Below are positions 44,127 through 56,042 of a stretch of DNA of 64,000 nt, piece after piece. Under the pieces are notes generated by a model. That model ran no database searches. It had not been told where the DNA came from and saw only the letters and a list, made by a program, of their open reading frames with translations. The first letter of the stretch is position 1, and each line of letters starts with the position of its first letter. This DNA is from Polytrichum commune (taxonomy: Eukaryota > Streptophyta > Polytrichopsida > Polytrichales > Polytrichaceae), in assembly GCA_950295325.1 (NCBI GenBank), contig OX485805.1:8368501-8432500 (forward strand), written 5' to 3'. The translations under genes were made by a program, and so were the position numbers.

Positions 44127-44417
44127 TGAACTCCGTCTTAAACTTCCTTCAAGTCCCAGTCTAATCCTACTTTTCATTCTTGACCAATCCTTAAAATTGT
44201 GGTCCATTTCCAATCGAACCTTCCATTCTATCATTATCTAATCCCCTTCCTCCAATCCTAATCCACTTACTTTCACAACTCTCTTATCACCGTAAGAATA
44301 ACCAATTTTATCCTTAACATGTGACTGAATTGGTCTTTGTTGGAAGGTCCTATGAAGTACCATCTCATTTTGAACTCCAAATTTAGACCAACAAGAACTA
44401 GTGATAACTTGGCACTA

Positions 44418-46057
44418 CAGTCTAACCTCGTTAGTACGACACTCATTTATATGACACCCTCGATATTACGATACATTTTGGCGCAACCAAACTTTTTAGT
44501 TCAAAACTCCCTCTTTTATATGACTATGACACATGATAATACGACATTCAGAATCTCCATTTTGTCATATTAAAGAGGTAAGTAATGCTAACATTCCTTT
44601 CATCTATGTTATGTACATCTAAAATACATCCATTTTCACTTGGGAACTACTTGGGAACTTCACTTATCATTGGGAACTTAATGATGATTAGGGTTACTAG
44701 TGTAGAATGGACATGGTTAGGGCCAGAGTGGCCTCTTGCTTGGTTTGTTGCCTTGTACATGGGTGATATAATATCATCAATATCTTTGTGCACTCTCTTG
44801 CTTTGTGCTCTCTCTGTCACCATTGTGTACATGACTTTAGTATTCCTTCCTCCCAATGTTACAAGCGTAGTTCAACCTTTGGAACAAGATATAATAGCAT
44901 CTTTCAAAATTTAATATAAGAAGAAATTTTTGCAATGGATTTTATCACAATATGATGACGCTACATTGGAGGACTCAAGGAAGGTGGTGCCCAACATTAG
45001 AAAGGCTATCATGTGGAATTATGAAGTATGGAGTGAGTTGGTAGCACAGATAGTCACAAATTGTTGGAGGATGGCGCGTATATACCTGCAACATGGAATG
45101 TTGATTTTGCCCTAGTTGATGAAAGGGATAATAATAGAAACCAAGAAGAATCAGGTGAACTTGGTGCTTTGATTTCAAATTTGCGATTGGGTGATGATGA
45201 GATGTCAATTGAGACCTACATTCACATGGAAGGGAAAGATATTACTGAGATAGAATTGAGGACTGATGAGTTGGTGGATGCTGCTTCGGGAATCAATTAT
45301 GCACAAGGCTTTGATCTTAATGTTGATCTACATTCAATAGATGTGGATGATGGTGCTCCACCTACAATGAAGCTCAGTGATGCTAAACATCATGCATCAT
45401 TGTTGTCTAATTTCTTAATAGACAACACTTTACATTTTGGTGTTAGTGAAATTATTAGTTTTCAAAAGCTAGTAAGGAATTTAGATAAGATGATAGTTGC
45501 TAACTTGGGTAGGCAACACCGGAGATCTTTGAACTAAGTTTCAAACACTTAGTTCAAAGATCTCCGGTGTTGCCTACCCAAGTTAGCAACTGTCATCTTA
45601 TCTAAATTTCCCACTAACTTTTGAAAACTTATAATTTCATTAACACCAAAATATAAAGAATTGGAGACGAAATTGGAGACTGCAAATATGCAAGAGAGTG
45701 CACAAGATACTGGTGATATTATGTCACCATGAGTACAAGGCAACATACTAGGCAAGTGGCCACTCTAACCCTAATCATATTGATTCTACATTAGTAACCC
45801 TAAATCTCATTAAGTTCCCAATAATAAGTAAAGTTCCCAAGTAGTTCCCAAATGAAAATGGATGTATTTTAGATGTACATAACATAGATGAAAGGAATTT
45901 TAGCATTAACTACCTCTTTAATATGATAAAATGGAGATTCTAAATGTCGCATTATCGAGTGTCATAGTCATATAAAAGAGGGATTTTTGGACTAAAAATT
46001 TTGTCTCGCAAAAATGTGTCGTAATATCGAGGGTGTCGTATTAACGAGGTTAGACTG
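44418..46057. mobile_element. pogo/Lemi-like Tc1-mariner element rearranged as a foldback
   Basis: Ends start CAGTCTAACCTCGTTA on both sides, the style of plant Lemi1/Emigrant and pogo-like elements, with TA on each flank (44416-44417 and 46058-46059). A relic of the pogo-type DDE transposase lies inside. The right part (45540-46057) is an inverted copy of 44418-44805 joined to about 45424-45536, so the element folds back on itself at the centre near 45541. Confidence 0.85.
44852..45537 (+). pseudogene. pogo/Tigger-like transposase relic
   Basis: The frame reads FLPPNVTSVVQPLEQDIIAS, the hallmark of the C-terminal DDE_1 region of pogo/jerky-type transposases, then a stop. KKKFLQWILSQ, PNIRKAIMW and VTNCWRMARI follow in the same frame. 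A shift near 45090 leads to an acidic tail ending RRSLN at 45537. The N-terminal half and most of the catalytic core are missing, so it is inactive. Confidence 0.8.
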
Positions 46058-46860
46058 TAAGTGGAATATTGCCAAGTCTCAAGCAACACATCATATGCTA
46101 CATAACATTTGAAGGTTAAAACTGCGACTCTGAATATGGATGTGTTGTATGTTATTATTGTTGTTTTACCAATGATCTACAACTTGGTGTGGCCAAACCC
46201 TTACACTCATATGTAACAATCTCTTTTTGGTCCAAATCATTTTTCAAAGTGAAACCCTCATTTGACACCCAACCACTAAGACATTGAGTTGGTCATGATA
46301 TTGGAATCTACCTAGGCCAAAGCTAGACACCCACCTCTTTCAGTTGGGCCCCCATCACCAAGTTCAAGGGGTATAGTTTAAAACATGACCCCCATAGGTT
46401 TGTGGTTAATTCATCTAAAGTGGGACCCTATAAATGATTTCGGAGCCTCCCATGTTGATTTCGGAATTGAATTGTGTAAAGAAGAAATTCACATGCTATA
46501 ATATAATTAACCGCATTAAAAAAAACCATTTGGATATCTTATGATATTTTTCTTTTTCTTTTTCTTTTTGTTTATACCAATGCGGTATTGGGTGTTCGAC
46601 AAAATTTGTGGGCTTGGGGTCCGTGGTGTTTATGTAAACTCATCCATGGTGGATGCAGGGGGTCCAATACCAAAATTCCCCTACAAGATTGAGGGTTGAT
46701 TCATTCCAATTCAACATCACTAGACTAATTTGAGGTCTCTGACTCTATTTCCAGAGTCAAATCGTCTAAACATGCTCGTATACATCTTATAATATAACTC
46801 ACTACATTTTCACCTTCGAAAGAGATGAGTTTACACAGACACCATGAAGTCCTAGCCGAA
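46058..46860. repeat. intergenic region with copies of a dispersed repeat
   Basis: Blocks near 46380-46480 and 46660-46790 resemble each other and 59322-59420 (for example GGTTGATTCAT followed by a TAATTTGAGGTCT/TAATTCGGGGTCT run and GTCAAATC). No gene recognised. Confidence 0.45.
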
Positions 46861-47122
46861 TTCGTGTTTCGATATCACCAGGGTCTACATTCTATGCAAG
46901 AACTTCCACACCTGAGTAAAACTGCCCTAACATCAATATGGTTCAAATTGGCACTGACCCAAACTTATAACAACTCAGGTATCCAAGAATTCCCTCACCT
47001 CGACATACCCACCGAATAATGACATTGGACATATGTTACAATGTTGATACCCGCGGGTAGGTTCTTTGATACCATTATTGATACCCAAAGATCCACCTAG
47101 AATCATTCCGGTCCACACATTG
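46861..47122. mobile_element. partial copy C of the dispersed inverted-repeat element
   Basis: Shares with copies A and B the ordered words TGCAAGAACTTCCACACCTG, CAATATGGT, GACATACCCACC, TGTTACAATGTTGATACCC and TAGGTTCTTTGATACCATTA. The left end was not resolved. Confidence 0.5.
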
Positions 47123-48064
47123 GATTTCACCGTGGTACTAGCCGCGGTGGGGCCACGTGGATGACGTGGCCATCAAACGTGGCGTTGACTAAACGCCATG
47201 GTTTGACTTTGAGACTGAGTTATATTAGTCAACGCAGCCCAGTAGCCGCGGAAGATCGGAGCCCTGGAGCCTCCGAGGACTGACAACACCGCCACCAAGC
47301 TGCCTCCAGGATTCATCAGCCACCCAGTGCATGAACCGTCCAGATCGCATTCATTCATCATCGCTTCGGAAGTAGTTCCTTCAATGTTGCTTTTTTTTTT
47401 AAACTACTGAAGTACACGCAGATAGAGTGATAAGTATGTAGTGTACAGGCATTGTCTAATTTTGTACATAAAGTGCAGTGTGCACACAGATCGGTCAGTT
47501 GCCAGTGGCAAGCACACGCTATATATGTGTATCCGTTGGAGTTGAAGTCGACGGCCAGCAATTCGCAGTGGCCCTCCGGAGGCGCCTCCAAGCTTGAACA
47601 TCACCTTCCCGTCCGATGATGAAGATGTCTCTGAAGACACACCACTGAGCTGAGGTGAGCCGACTCCATCAAGGAGTTAGTACGTTGCAAGTACTTTCTG
47701 TCAGTGACTTGACGAGCTCACTCATCAGCTGCTGCAAACTGTCCTACAGCAGGCCGCCCAAGTAGTGCTGTAGCCGGTGGGAGGAGTTGTCACAACAGCT
47801 CCGGCTCCAGCTCATGTCATGATTCTCGGTTTGGGTGGAGCCCAAGCCACTAGCTAGCTAGCGCCAGATTCGGCGTTCGTCAGTTTGGTGAGGGAATTTT
47901 GACCACCTGCCGAACTAGTACTGTCGAAGTGCGCTAGCATACAGCTAGTCCTCCAGATTGACATGTGATTATTATTCTCGGTTTCATTTGGGTGGATATA
48001 GAGCCCAGCTGAAGTCAGTAAGCGCCAGTTTTGGCGAGATATTTTGGTCTTGTAGTAGGAGAAG
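47123..48064. other. upstream region of the ascorbate oxidase gene
   Basis: Expected to hold the promoter and 5' untranslated region. It contains an imperfect direct duplication: ATTCTCGGTTTGGGTGGAGC..AGCGCCAGATTCGGCG (47821-47873) and ATTCTCGGTTTCATTTGGGT..AGCGCCAGTTTTGGCG (47974-48037). No core promoter was assigned. Confidence 0.5.
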
Positions 48065-51000
48065 ATGAGGACTTCATCAGCTTCGATGAGTGTGGGGGCG
48101 GTGTGTGTGGCCATGGTGGTGTCGGTGCTTGTCCTGTCGATGCAAGTGGATGCGGCCGTGGTGGAGTACGACTGGACAGTGGACTACTTGTCTGCCGCGC
48201 CGGACTGCGTGACGAAGCTGGTGTTTGGTATCAACGGGCAGCACCCGTCGCCCACCATCAACGTAACGGAAGGCGACACCGTCGTGGTGAAGCTAACGAA
48301 TGCCATTCCCTCTGAAGGTGTCGTCATTCACTGGCACGGCATTTACCAAGTAAGCTACCACCTCATCGATCAATCACGTCTACCTCCGGAACCCGAATCT
48401 CCAAAGTAGCTAGCTAGCTTGCACTTGTCATAACATTCTTAAGCCTTTCGAGGTCCGTCTCCTTTTGTTTAGACTCAAGAACAAATCTCGAAGAAGCAGG
48501 ATAGCTGCCGAGTATAGTCCTGTAGATGTAGATCTTCACACATTCTCAAGTTTAAGGCTGACAAGTGTAAAATATTCTCTGACATGGCTTTTGATGACTA
48601 CATCATTGTGCCTTTATTTTCTTGTCCCACGGAACACGCTTATGAAGCTTAACAATTGTTATGTGATTCTTCTCCAAGGTTTCTTTGTTGGTAAATCTAC
48701 TATCGTTTGTGTTGGATGATTATTTTAGTGCTGTTGCAGAGGGGTACTCCATACTCCATAGAAAATTGTACAATTATTCTCTGACATGGCTTTGGATGCA
48801 TGCATCAAAATGCCGTTGGAGCACGCTTATGAAACACTCTCGTATATGAAGCTTAATAGGTGAATTGCTATATGATTGAGCTCGAATCATTCTTTGTTGA
48901 GCAACCTAGTACTAATTGCGATAGGAGATAAATAATTTGATGCTGGTTGCAGAGAGGGACTCCATACTACGACGGCGCAGCGTACGTGTCGCAGTGCCCT
49001 ATCAACCCTGGAGAGACGTTCACCTACAGCTTTAAGGTTGACAGAGCTGGGACTTACTTCTACCATGGACACTTTGGAATGCAACGTGCTGGAGGCCTCT
49101 ACGGATCGCTCATCGTGTCCTTGCCTCATGGCAAGAAGGAGCCGTTCTCGTATGATGGTGAGCTCAGCATCATCATCAATGACTGGTGGCACAAGTCCAT
49201 CTACGAACAAATGCTCGGTCTGTTCAGCATCCCATTCGTGTTTGTCGGAGAGCCACAGGTATGCACTGCGTCACCACAATCTCCATTACACCTAACTATA
49301 ACTCGATCATTATACAGAAACTAACGAATGGCAAATTGCAGGCTGGATCAATGCCCAGGTTTTTAGTTATTCATTTTGAGGGTTAAGGATCCGTTCATAC
49401 ATCTGAGTTTTTGAATCCTTTGTTCAGGGTGATGAAGTCCTGTTGACGATGTCAGAGTTTAATCCAAGCCATCTGATTTTACCATTGAAACCTCTTAATG
49501 TAGCAAAACTGCGTTGTGCGATGAATGTTGTCACAGTCTTTGTTGATTGAAGGGCGTGGAAGGTACAACTGTTCCAAACTGGCTGGAGTTCTGCCGGGCT
49601 CGCCTGACTGCTTGAGCTGCAACGCCACGAATCCCAACTGCGCTCCCCACGTTCTGCCAGTTACTCCTGGCAAGACATACCGCTTGCGTATTGCCAGCGT
49701 CGCTTCCTTGTCTTCCCTCAACTTCATCCTCGAGGTACGCAATCTCAACTTCTCAGAACTCAACAAAAAAATTCTAGTTTTCTGTGAAGCTGCGGCAGCA
49801 AGCAGCAGCAATCACAACCATTTAATGTCCCTTTGCCAATTGAAATTTATGCTTATATTTCTAACGATAATTCATGTTCAGCCTCACTTGGAAATTTCTA
49901 CCTTTGTGTACACATATATGTACTGTATAGGATTGAGTTTCTGTGTTTCTAAGTGGCTCCAAATCCCTCGTCTCAGTGCTCGTTTACATCACCAATCAAA
50001 ATACCTTGAAACTCATGGCCAGGTTGCCACACACAACTTGAGCTTAATGCCCAGAAATTTGAATGTGCACATTCAAAATTTCAATAACAGTTCAGTGGTT
50101 TCAATGAGGTTTCAGCCACATTAAATCCGATTTCTACTGTAGTGACAGTGCTACGTGATCTTTTGTAGTGGATCGAGTGATTACTGAAGGCCTCCATACA
50201 ATCACAACAATCACCCTGAACCTAAGCCTTTCTCCAGTCACTCACTCACTCGCTCATTCAATCAATCCTCCTGCATTCAGAAAGTCGTAATAGTTTGATA
50301 GCTGTTAATGATTACTGCGTAGAGTAAACTCAGCCTGTTTCCGGATGAAGCAAAATTGTGATGATACAATGCAGGGCCACAAAATGACAGTGGTGCAAGC
50401 AGACGGCCGCTACGTGCAGCCATTCGAGGTAGACAATCTGGATGTATACTCCGGGCAGACCTACGACGTCCTATTTACCGCGAACCAAGATGCATCCAAA
50501 AACTACTGGGCGGGGATTAACGTGCGAGGCAGACTCCCCAAAACTGCAACCGGTCTCGCAATCTTGCAGTACCTGCCTAACCCTGCAACAATGGAACCAA
50601 CGACTCCACCACCGGTGAGTCCGGTCTGGAATGATACGGCCTACAGCTTAGCCCAAGCCAAGTTGATCCTCGCCAAGGTTGGTTACGAACCAAAGCCACC
50701 TCAAAAAACAGACCGCACCATCACCATCCTCGCCACACAAAACAACATCGAGGGTCGCATCAAGTGGGCACTTAACAACATTTCTTATGTACCGAAGCCA
50801 ACTCCAGTCATCGCAGCATTGAAGTACAAGCTCAACGGCGCATTTGATACCGCTTCTCCCCCCGAGAATCCCACAGTGGGGAAGAATTATGACCTGTTTT
50901 TACCTCCTCTTGCCGAGTACCGAAACGCAACCTACGGGAGTCCGCTGTATGTGTTCAAGAGGAACAGTGTGGTGGATGTTGTGGTGCAGAATGCCAATAC

Positions 51001-51337
51001 TTTGAACACACCGAATAACAGTGAGATCCACCCGTGGCACCTTCACGGTCATGATTTCTGGGTGCTCGGCTATGGCGAGGGGATGTTCGACGCTGCGAGA
51101 GACAGTGTGAATTTTAACTTGGTGGATCCGCCTTACCGCAACACTGTCGCAGTGTTTCCTTATGGATGGGTGGCCATCAGATTTGTTGCTGATAATCCTG
51201 GTGCTTGGCCGTTTCATTGCCACATTGAGCCTCACTTTCACATGGGTATGGGTACCATCTTCTCCGAGGGCGTCCACAACCTCCCCAGGCTTCCTGCTGA
51301 GACTTTGGGTTGTGGCAACACCAAGCGACATTTGTAG
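48065..51337 (+). CDS. L-ascorbate oxidase (secreted multicopper oxidase)
   Basis: Four exons, 48065-48349, 48953-49258, 49537-49734 and 50375-51337, all in phase 0 with GT..AG borders, give 583 aa, typical of plant ascorbate oxidase (apoplastic oxidation of ascorbate to monodehydroascorbate with reduction of oxygen to water). Residues 1-30 form a signal peptide with a hydrophobic core ([14 protein letters not shown]). All copper motifs are present: HWHG (89-92), YHGHFG (HxH at 133-135), [11 protein letters not shown] (482-492) and [12 protein letters not shown] (544-555), including Cys545 and the type 1 axial Met region. The AO-like stretch [19 protein letters not shown] supports ascorbate oxidase over laccase; other multicopper oxidases of the family remain possible. 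Intron 1 contains a partial duplication of the exon 2 start. Confidence 0.93.
48571..48975 (+). repeat. partial tandem duplication across intron 1 and exon 2 start
   Basis: TATTCTCTGACATGGCTTT starts both units (near 48573 and 48776), followed by GGA(A/G)CACGCTTATGAA. Unit 1 ends with CTGTTGCAG-AGGGGTACTCC at 48731-48750, a copy of the real acceptor and exon start (GGTTGCAG-AGAGGGACTCC at 48945-48963). Confidence 0.75.
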
Positions 51338-52269
51338 TTACCATAATCTGAGAAAAACTTTTGTAACCCTACTCAGAGAAGCAGAGATTATGGATTTGGG
51401 CGAACCAACCCATAGACCCGTTCCTTGTTAGATGCCTAAACCCTTGCCTTCAAGGAACCAGTGTACGGGTTGGTTCGCCCCAGCCGAGATTATGTGTGTT
51501 AGGTCTAGTGGGACTTGAACCAGCACGGTTATCCACCGTTCGCATCATTCCAAGAACACGTCAACACCTTCGGAGGAGTTCCGAGTTTCTTCGCAATTAG
51601 TGAACAAGTACTCCCGGTCAAATAATCGGCTGAGTATTTAGGTTTCTAGAGCAGAGATGAGTTCTACTGTATAATTCCCTGTGTGAACAGTTGGACGTTA
51701 ATATCATTCACTGGCATGTTACTGTTGGAGCAGAAGACATCGCTGTCATTTGTATCAGGGATCAGTAAAAAGGTAGGGATTCTGGTGAAATATTGTTAAT
51801 TCATAGCAGAACTATTGAAAACACACAACAAAATTAAATGACATGTTCCCAAACCTATTCAGCACTCTGCAAAAGACGAGTCACATGTTGCATCTCTAAG
51901 GGCACATTTCGATGTGTCGGCAAAGTTGGCAAAAACCACTAGATGATAGAGATTTGGACCCCTCTCTAATTGGAAGTGTGTGCTAACTTTCTCCGGGACA
52001 GAAAAGTCTACAGCCGGAACGATTGTAGCGGATAGTTGAAGTTTGAGAGGGGTTCTTGACTGCGTCTCGTTTCTACACTAATATGTGCAATTAGGTTGCC
52101 TTTGCAAATAGGTTACCTCTTTACCCATGCAAATTAGCTTGGGTCAAGACTCAAAGTCAAATCACAAAATCTTGTAACTCTGCTAATTAGTCAAATTCCA
52201 AATTGCATATGGTACAATAAGGAAAATCTACTCTCTCATATGTTGGGCCCCCCTCCTCCGCATGGATGA
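51338..52269. other. intergenic region downstream of ascorbate oxidase
   Basis: No gene seen. It holds a short hairpin element at 51393-51485. On the minus strand near 51500-51575 there is a tRNA-like stretch (CTGGTTCAAGTCCCAC) that could be a tRNA-derived relic. Confidence 0.45.
51393..51485. mobile_element. 93-bp hairpin element with 9-bp direct flanks
   Basis: GGGCGAACCAACCC at 51398 pairs with GGGTTGGTTCGCCC ending 51480; a second paired block (CGTTCCTTG and CAAGGAACC) lies inside. GAGATTATG occurs directly on both sides (51384-51392 and 51486-51494), which could be a target duplication. Confidence 0.5.
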
Positions 52270-55200
52270 TGCTTGAAGATACTGGCAAAAGCTTCACTAA
52301 TGTCAGCAAACTTTTGTTTTGCTTCTCCGGAATGGCTGCCACACGTCTATTGATATTATTAATTCGAATGACAAGTTCATTCATGTCCGCTTTATTGTCA
52401 AGACAGCTAGTGGACAGTTCGTTACAACCTGTGGCAACGTGGAGCTTCCAACAGTTTCAGGAAAACGCCACATGATTAACAACGTCCTTCTAATGCCAGG
52501 TATCAGAAGAAATCTCCTTTCAATAGGAATTCTCACAGACGCAGGGATGATAGCATGGTTCGATTCTAACCAATGCTGGCCGCTCGCCGACAAAACACAA
52601 CCTAAAATCATCGCAAGAGGGCAACGAGAGGACTCCTCTGGACTCTACTACCTCAACTTCGAGCATCTTGAAACACAACATGAAGAAGTGAACCTGACTG
52701 CTGCAAAATTCAACGATACTTTCATGTGGCACAGGAGATTGAAACACTTATCTTTCCAAGCACTGCATCACCTATCGACATCGACTGCTGCCAGAGGTAT
52801 ACCAAATCTCCCCCTTATCAAAGCTTCTTGTGAGCAGTGTCACATAGGGAAGCAATTCCGAAAGTCAACACCGAAGAAGAGCATCACAAGAGCTGCTGCA
52901 CCACTGGAATTGCTGCACAGTGACCTTTGCAGACCAATTTCCCCACCTTCCATCTGCAAAGCTCAATACTTCATGAACATCACGGATGACTTCAGTAGAA
53001 AGACCTAGCTTTTCTTCCTGAAGAACAAGAACGAAGCGCTCCCAAGATTCAAGGAATTTGTCACCGTGATTGAGCAGCAAACATGACTTAAAGTGAAATG
53101 ACTCCGTTCGGACAGAGGAGGGGAGTATACTTCAAACGACTTCAACGCTTTCTGCAAAGATAAAGGCATCCTACGGCAACTCACCATGGCTCATGCAACG
53201 GAACAAAACGGGGTCTCAGAAAGGAAGAACAGGACCATTCTCAATCAAGCCGGAAGCATGGTGCACCAGGTCGATCTTGAGCACTGCAAATTTTCTCATC
53301 AACGCATCACCAACAACATCAAACTATGGAATTACTCCCGAACAGGGATTCACAGGTAAAACCCCGGATTTGTCCAAACTCCGTGTGTTTGGTTGTGATG
53401 CATACGTCTTCATCCCCAAGTCAGAAAGAAAAGATAAATTGGTTAGTCATGCCAAGAGATGTGCATTCACAGGTTACGATGAAGCATCCAAAGCGTATAG
53501 ATGTTTTGACCTCCTTCCCAGAAAGTCATTGTGACAAAGGATGTTAGCTTTGATGAGGCAAGTTACAAACGTCCCAATGTTGAAGCACCGGACCAGCACC
53601 TTGCCAACATAGGATTCTTCAAAAGCATTGAACCTGAAGAAGACATCATCGATGAAGCAGTACCAATTGGCATCATCGAAGTGCCAATTGAGTAAGGAGA
53701 AGATCACGCACATCCTGCCTCAGAAGCGGAATCCCAGAGCATGCAAAGCACCGGGAGCAGCCTACCAGCAGTTGAAAAGCCAGAGCCCAATGCCCCTGCC
53801 CCCCGAAGGTCAACAAGAATACGCATAACTCCGCGGTACTTGACTGACTACGTTAACCTCGTGGAGACTGAAGAACCATAATCATTCGAAGAAGCTGCTA
53901 AGTCCAAAGAATGGTGGAGAGCCATGCAAGCGGAAATTCACTGTATACACAAGAATGACACGTGGGAGCTGGTGGAACAAATAGAAGGGCAAACAATCAT
54001 CTCCGCAAAGTGGGTGTTTAAAATCGAGAACTTTACAGGCGGACGCCCACCTTTCTTCAAAGCGAGGCTTGTCACCAAAGGATACGAGCACAAGTACGGA
54101 ATTGATTTTGACGAAACATTTGCCCCTGTTATCAAATGGAACACTCTAACAGCAGTCATCGGCATCATCGCTAGCAAAGGATGGAAAACAAGACAACTTG
54201 ACGTCAAAACTGCTTTCAGCACAGTATCCTCAAACACCCTGTCTTCATGTGTCAACCACCAGGTTTCGTTAAACAAGGGAAGGATAATCTTGTCTGTCGC
54301 CATCGAAAGGCCCTAGACGCACTCAAACAGGGAGCAAGAGAATGGAATGACACAATTGACGAACTCATCCTTTCCCTAGGGTTACAAAAATGTATTGCTG
54401 ATGGTAACCTCTACATCGACGTCTCAGCTGAAGGAATACTCCTCTTACTGCATTACGTAGATGCCCTGTTGTTAACCGGCGATAATTACCAGCGGATGGA
54501 CTTCGTCCAAGAAGAGCTGATGCGCAGGTACGAGATCACGGACCTCGGAGAGATGCACACGTATCTACAGGTGGAATTCTTCCGCACCGAGGATGGCATC
54601 CACATGAATCAGCACAATTTCACCACCAAATTACTCAAGCAATTTGGAATGCACAACTCACGACTGACATCTACACCAATGCACGAATCCTTGAGACTTT
54701 CCACAGACATGGGAGAAAAACAGCTGACGAGACCACCTACAGACAGATCATGGTGAAAGTTCTTCACCTCACAAACTCAAGGCCAGACATCTCCTGTGCC
54801 ACTGGCGGCCTCTCCAGGTACATGCAAAATCCCCAACTACCTCATCTAAAAGCTGCCAAACACCTCTTGCGGTATCTGAGAGGAACTGTGACCGGGAGCA
54901 AGCACTGTCAAGCATACAGAAAAATGCTCCGGTATACTGAAATTGTTATTTGTTTGGTCAAACGCTCAAAAGTACTAGCAAAGTGTTGTTTAAATTGGAA
55001 AGAAAAAAAATTCACGGCACCCTCTATTGTGTACTCAAATATAAAATATCAAGATGAAATCTCCAAAACTTATCATTACAAGTACTACTCAAAAGGTAAT
55101 GGCTAAATCTCATTTTGGAGATAGATTTCATGACCTTAAATATTTTGAAGTTGGATTTTTTTTTTTTGACATATTCCTTCAATTCATTATAAACTTGAGG

Positions 55201-56042
55201 GTATTATTACAAAAGATTGTAGAAAAAACATCAATGTAATGCAATTTTATCATCTTTTAAACGTTGCTTTAATTAGACAATTATGTGTTCAATACATTTA
55301 CTTGCACATTGCTTGCATTGTCTTCTAAAATATGTACTTTCCTTGAAAAAAATATTTGTCAACATAAATTGCTTAGCTTTGTAGATCAATGTGTTTTTCA
55401 AATGTATATGATTTTTCCCTTCACAAAATTCAAAGTTAGTTTTTAGTTTTGAATCACTTTCACTTAAACCTATGTAGGGTACTAGAGTTGTGTACTTGAC
55501 CGTGCTTGCGCCCAACCCTAGAAATTCTCTTTATATCCAACCAACAAGACACAATCCTCAGATTTAGCAACTCAGATTGGGCAGAGGACATTGAAAACCG
55601 GAGATCAACTTCGGGACACATTTTTAAAATGGATGGCTCACGCATCACATGGAGCTCGCAAACACAACCCACAGTTGCAATCAGTTCTATAGAAGTTGAA
55701 TATAGAGCTCTAGCCGAAGCTACTAAAGAATTGGTCTGGCTCCGAGCACTCCTTCAAGACTTACATGTAGAAAAGAATCAACCTATGATGATTTTATGTG
55801 ACAACTTCAGTAATGTAAAATTGCACGCAACCCTGTCATGCATGTGAGGTTCAAACACAGCGAAGTGCACCACCACTACGTTAAGGGGAAAGTTACACAC
55901 ATGAGAAATTGAATCATGTTATCTACCAGTGCAGAATATCTTGCCGATATGCTTACAAAGGTGCTTGGGCATCTCAAATTTACAGAATTGAGAGAGAAGC
56001 TTAATATTCTCACTAGAGAGGAATTCCTCCTCATCAGTCACT
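52270..56042 (+). pseudogene. second Ty1/copia remnant, 5'-truncated, with an inserted short element
   Basis: Domains run in order but in broken frames: protease/GAG-pre-integrase (MWHRRLKHLSFQALHHLST ... CEQCHIGKQ), integrase (LELLHSDLC, LRSDRGGEYTS, EQNGVSERKNRT, LRVFGCDAYVF), RT (AKWVFKIENFTGG, GIDFDETFAPV, YVDALLLTG with the second catalytic Asp replaced by Ala) and RNase H (FSNSDWAEDIENRRSTSGHI). The typical copia end (FKHSEVHHHYVKGKV, YLADMLTKVLG) closes near 56042. Stops occur near 53008, 53695 and 53880, and frames change several times. Gag and LTRs were not found. It is unrelated in detail to the copia copy at 19271. An element at 54894-55514 cuts it between RT and RNase H. Confidence 0.85.
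54894..55514. mobile_element. about 620-bp inverted-repeat element inside the copia RNase H region
   Basis: The left end GGGAGCAAGCACTGTCAAGC and the right end inverted GGGCGCAAGCACGGTCAAGT form a terminal inverted repeat. Removing it with one copy of ACC joins RGTVT to LEILFISNQQ in frame, restoring copia sequence. A 3-bp ACC duplication (54891-54893 and 55515-55517) would suit a Harbinger-type MITE. No ORF of its own. Confidence 0.65.

Noticed and set aside
47173-47640. Minus-strand ORFs upstream of ascorbate oxidase as a small gene
   Set aside because: Short frames without conserved motifs in the promoter region; no splice structure or family support.
47854-48114. Minus-strand 86-codon ORF overlapping the ascorbate oxidase start
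   Set aside because: Overlaps the signal-peptide exon in antisense and shows no recognisable domain; a shadow frame.
51500-51575. Possible tRNA gene on the minus strand
   Set aside because: A T-arm-like CTGGTTCAAGTCCCAC is present, but a full cloverleaf with a proper acceptor stem and D-arm could not be drawn; at best a tRNA-derived relic.
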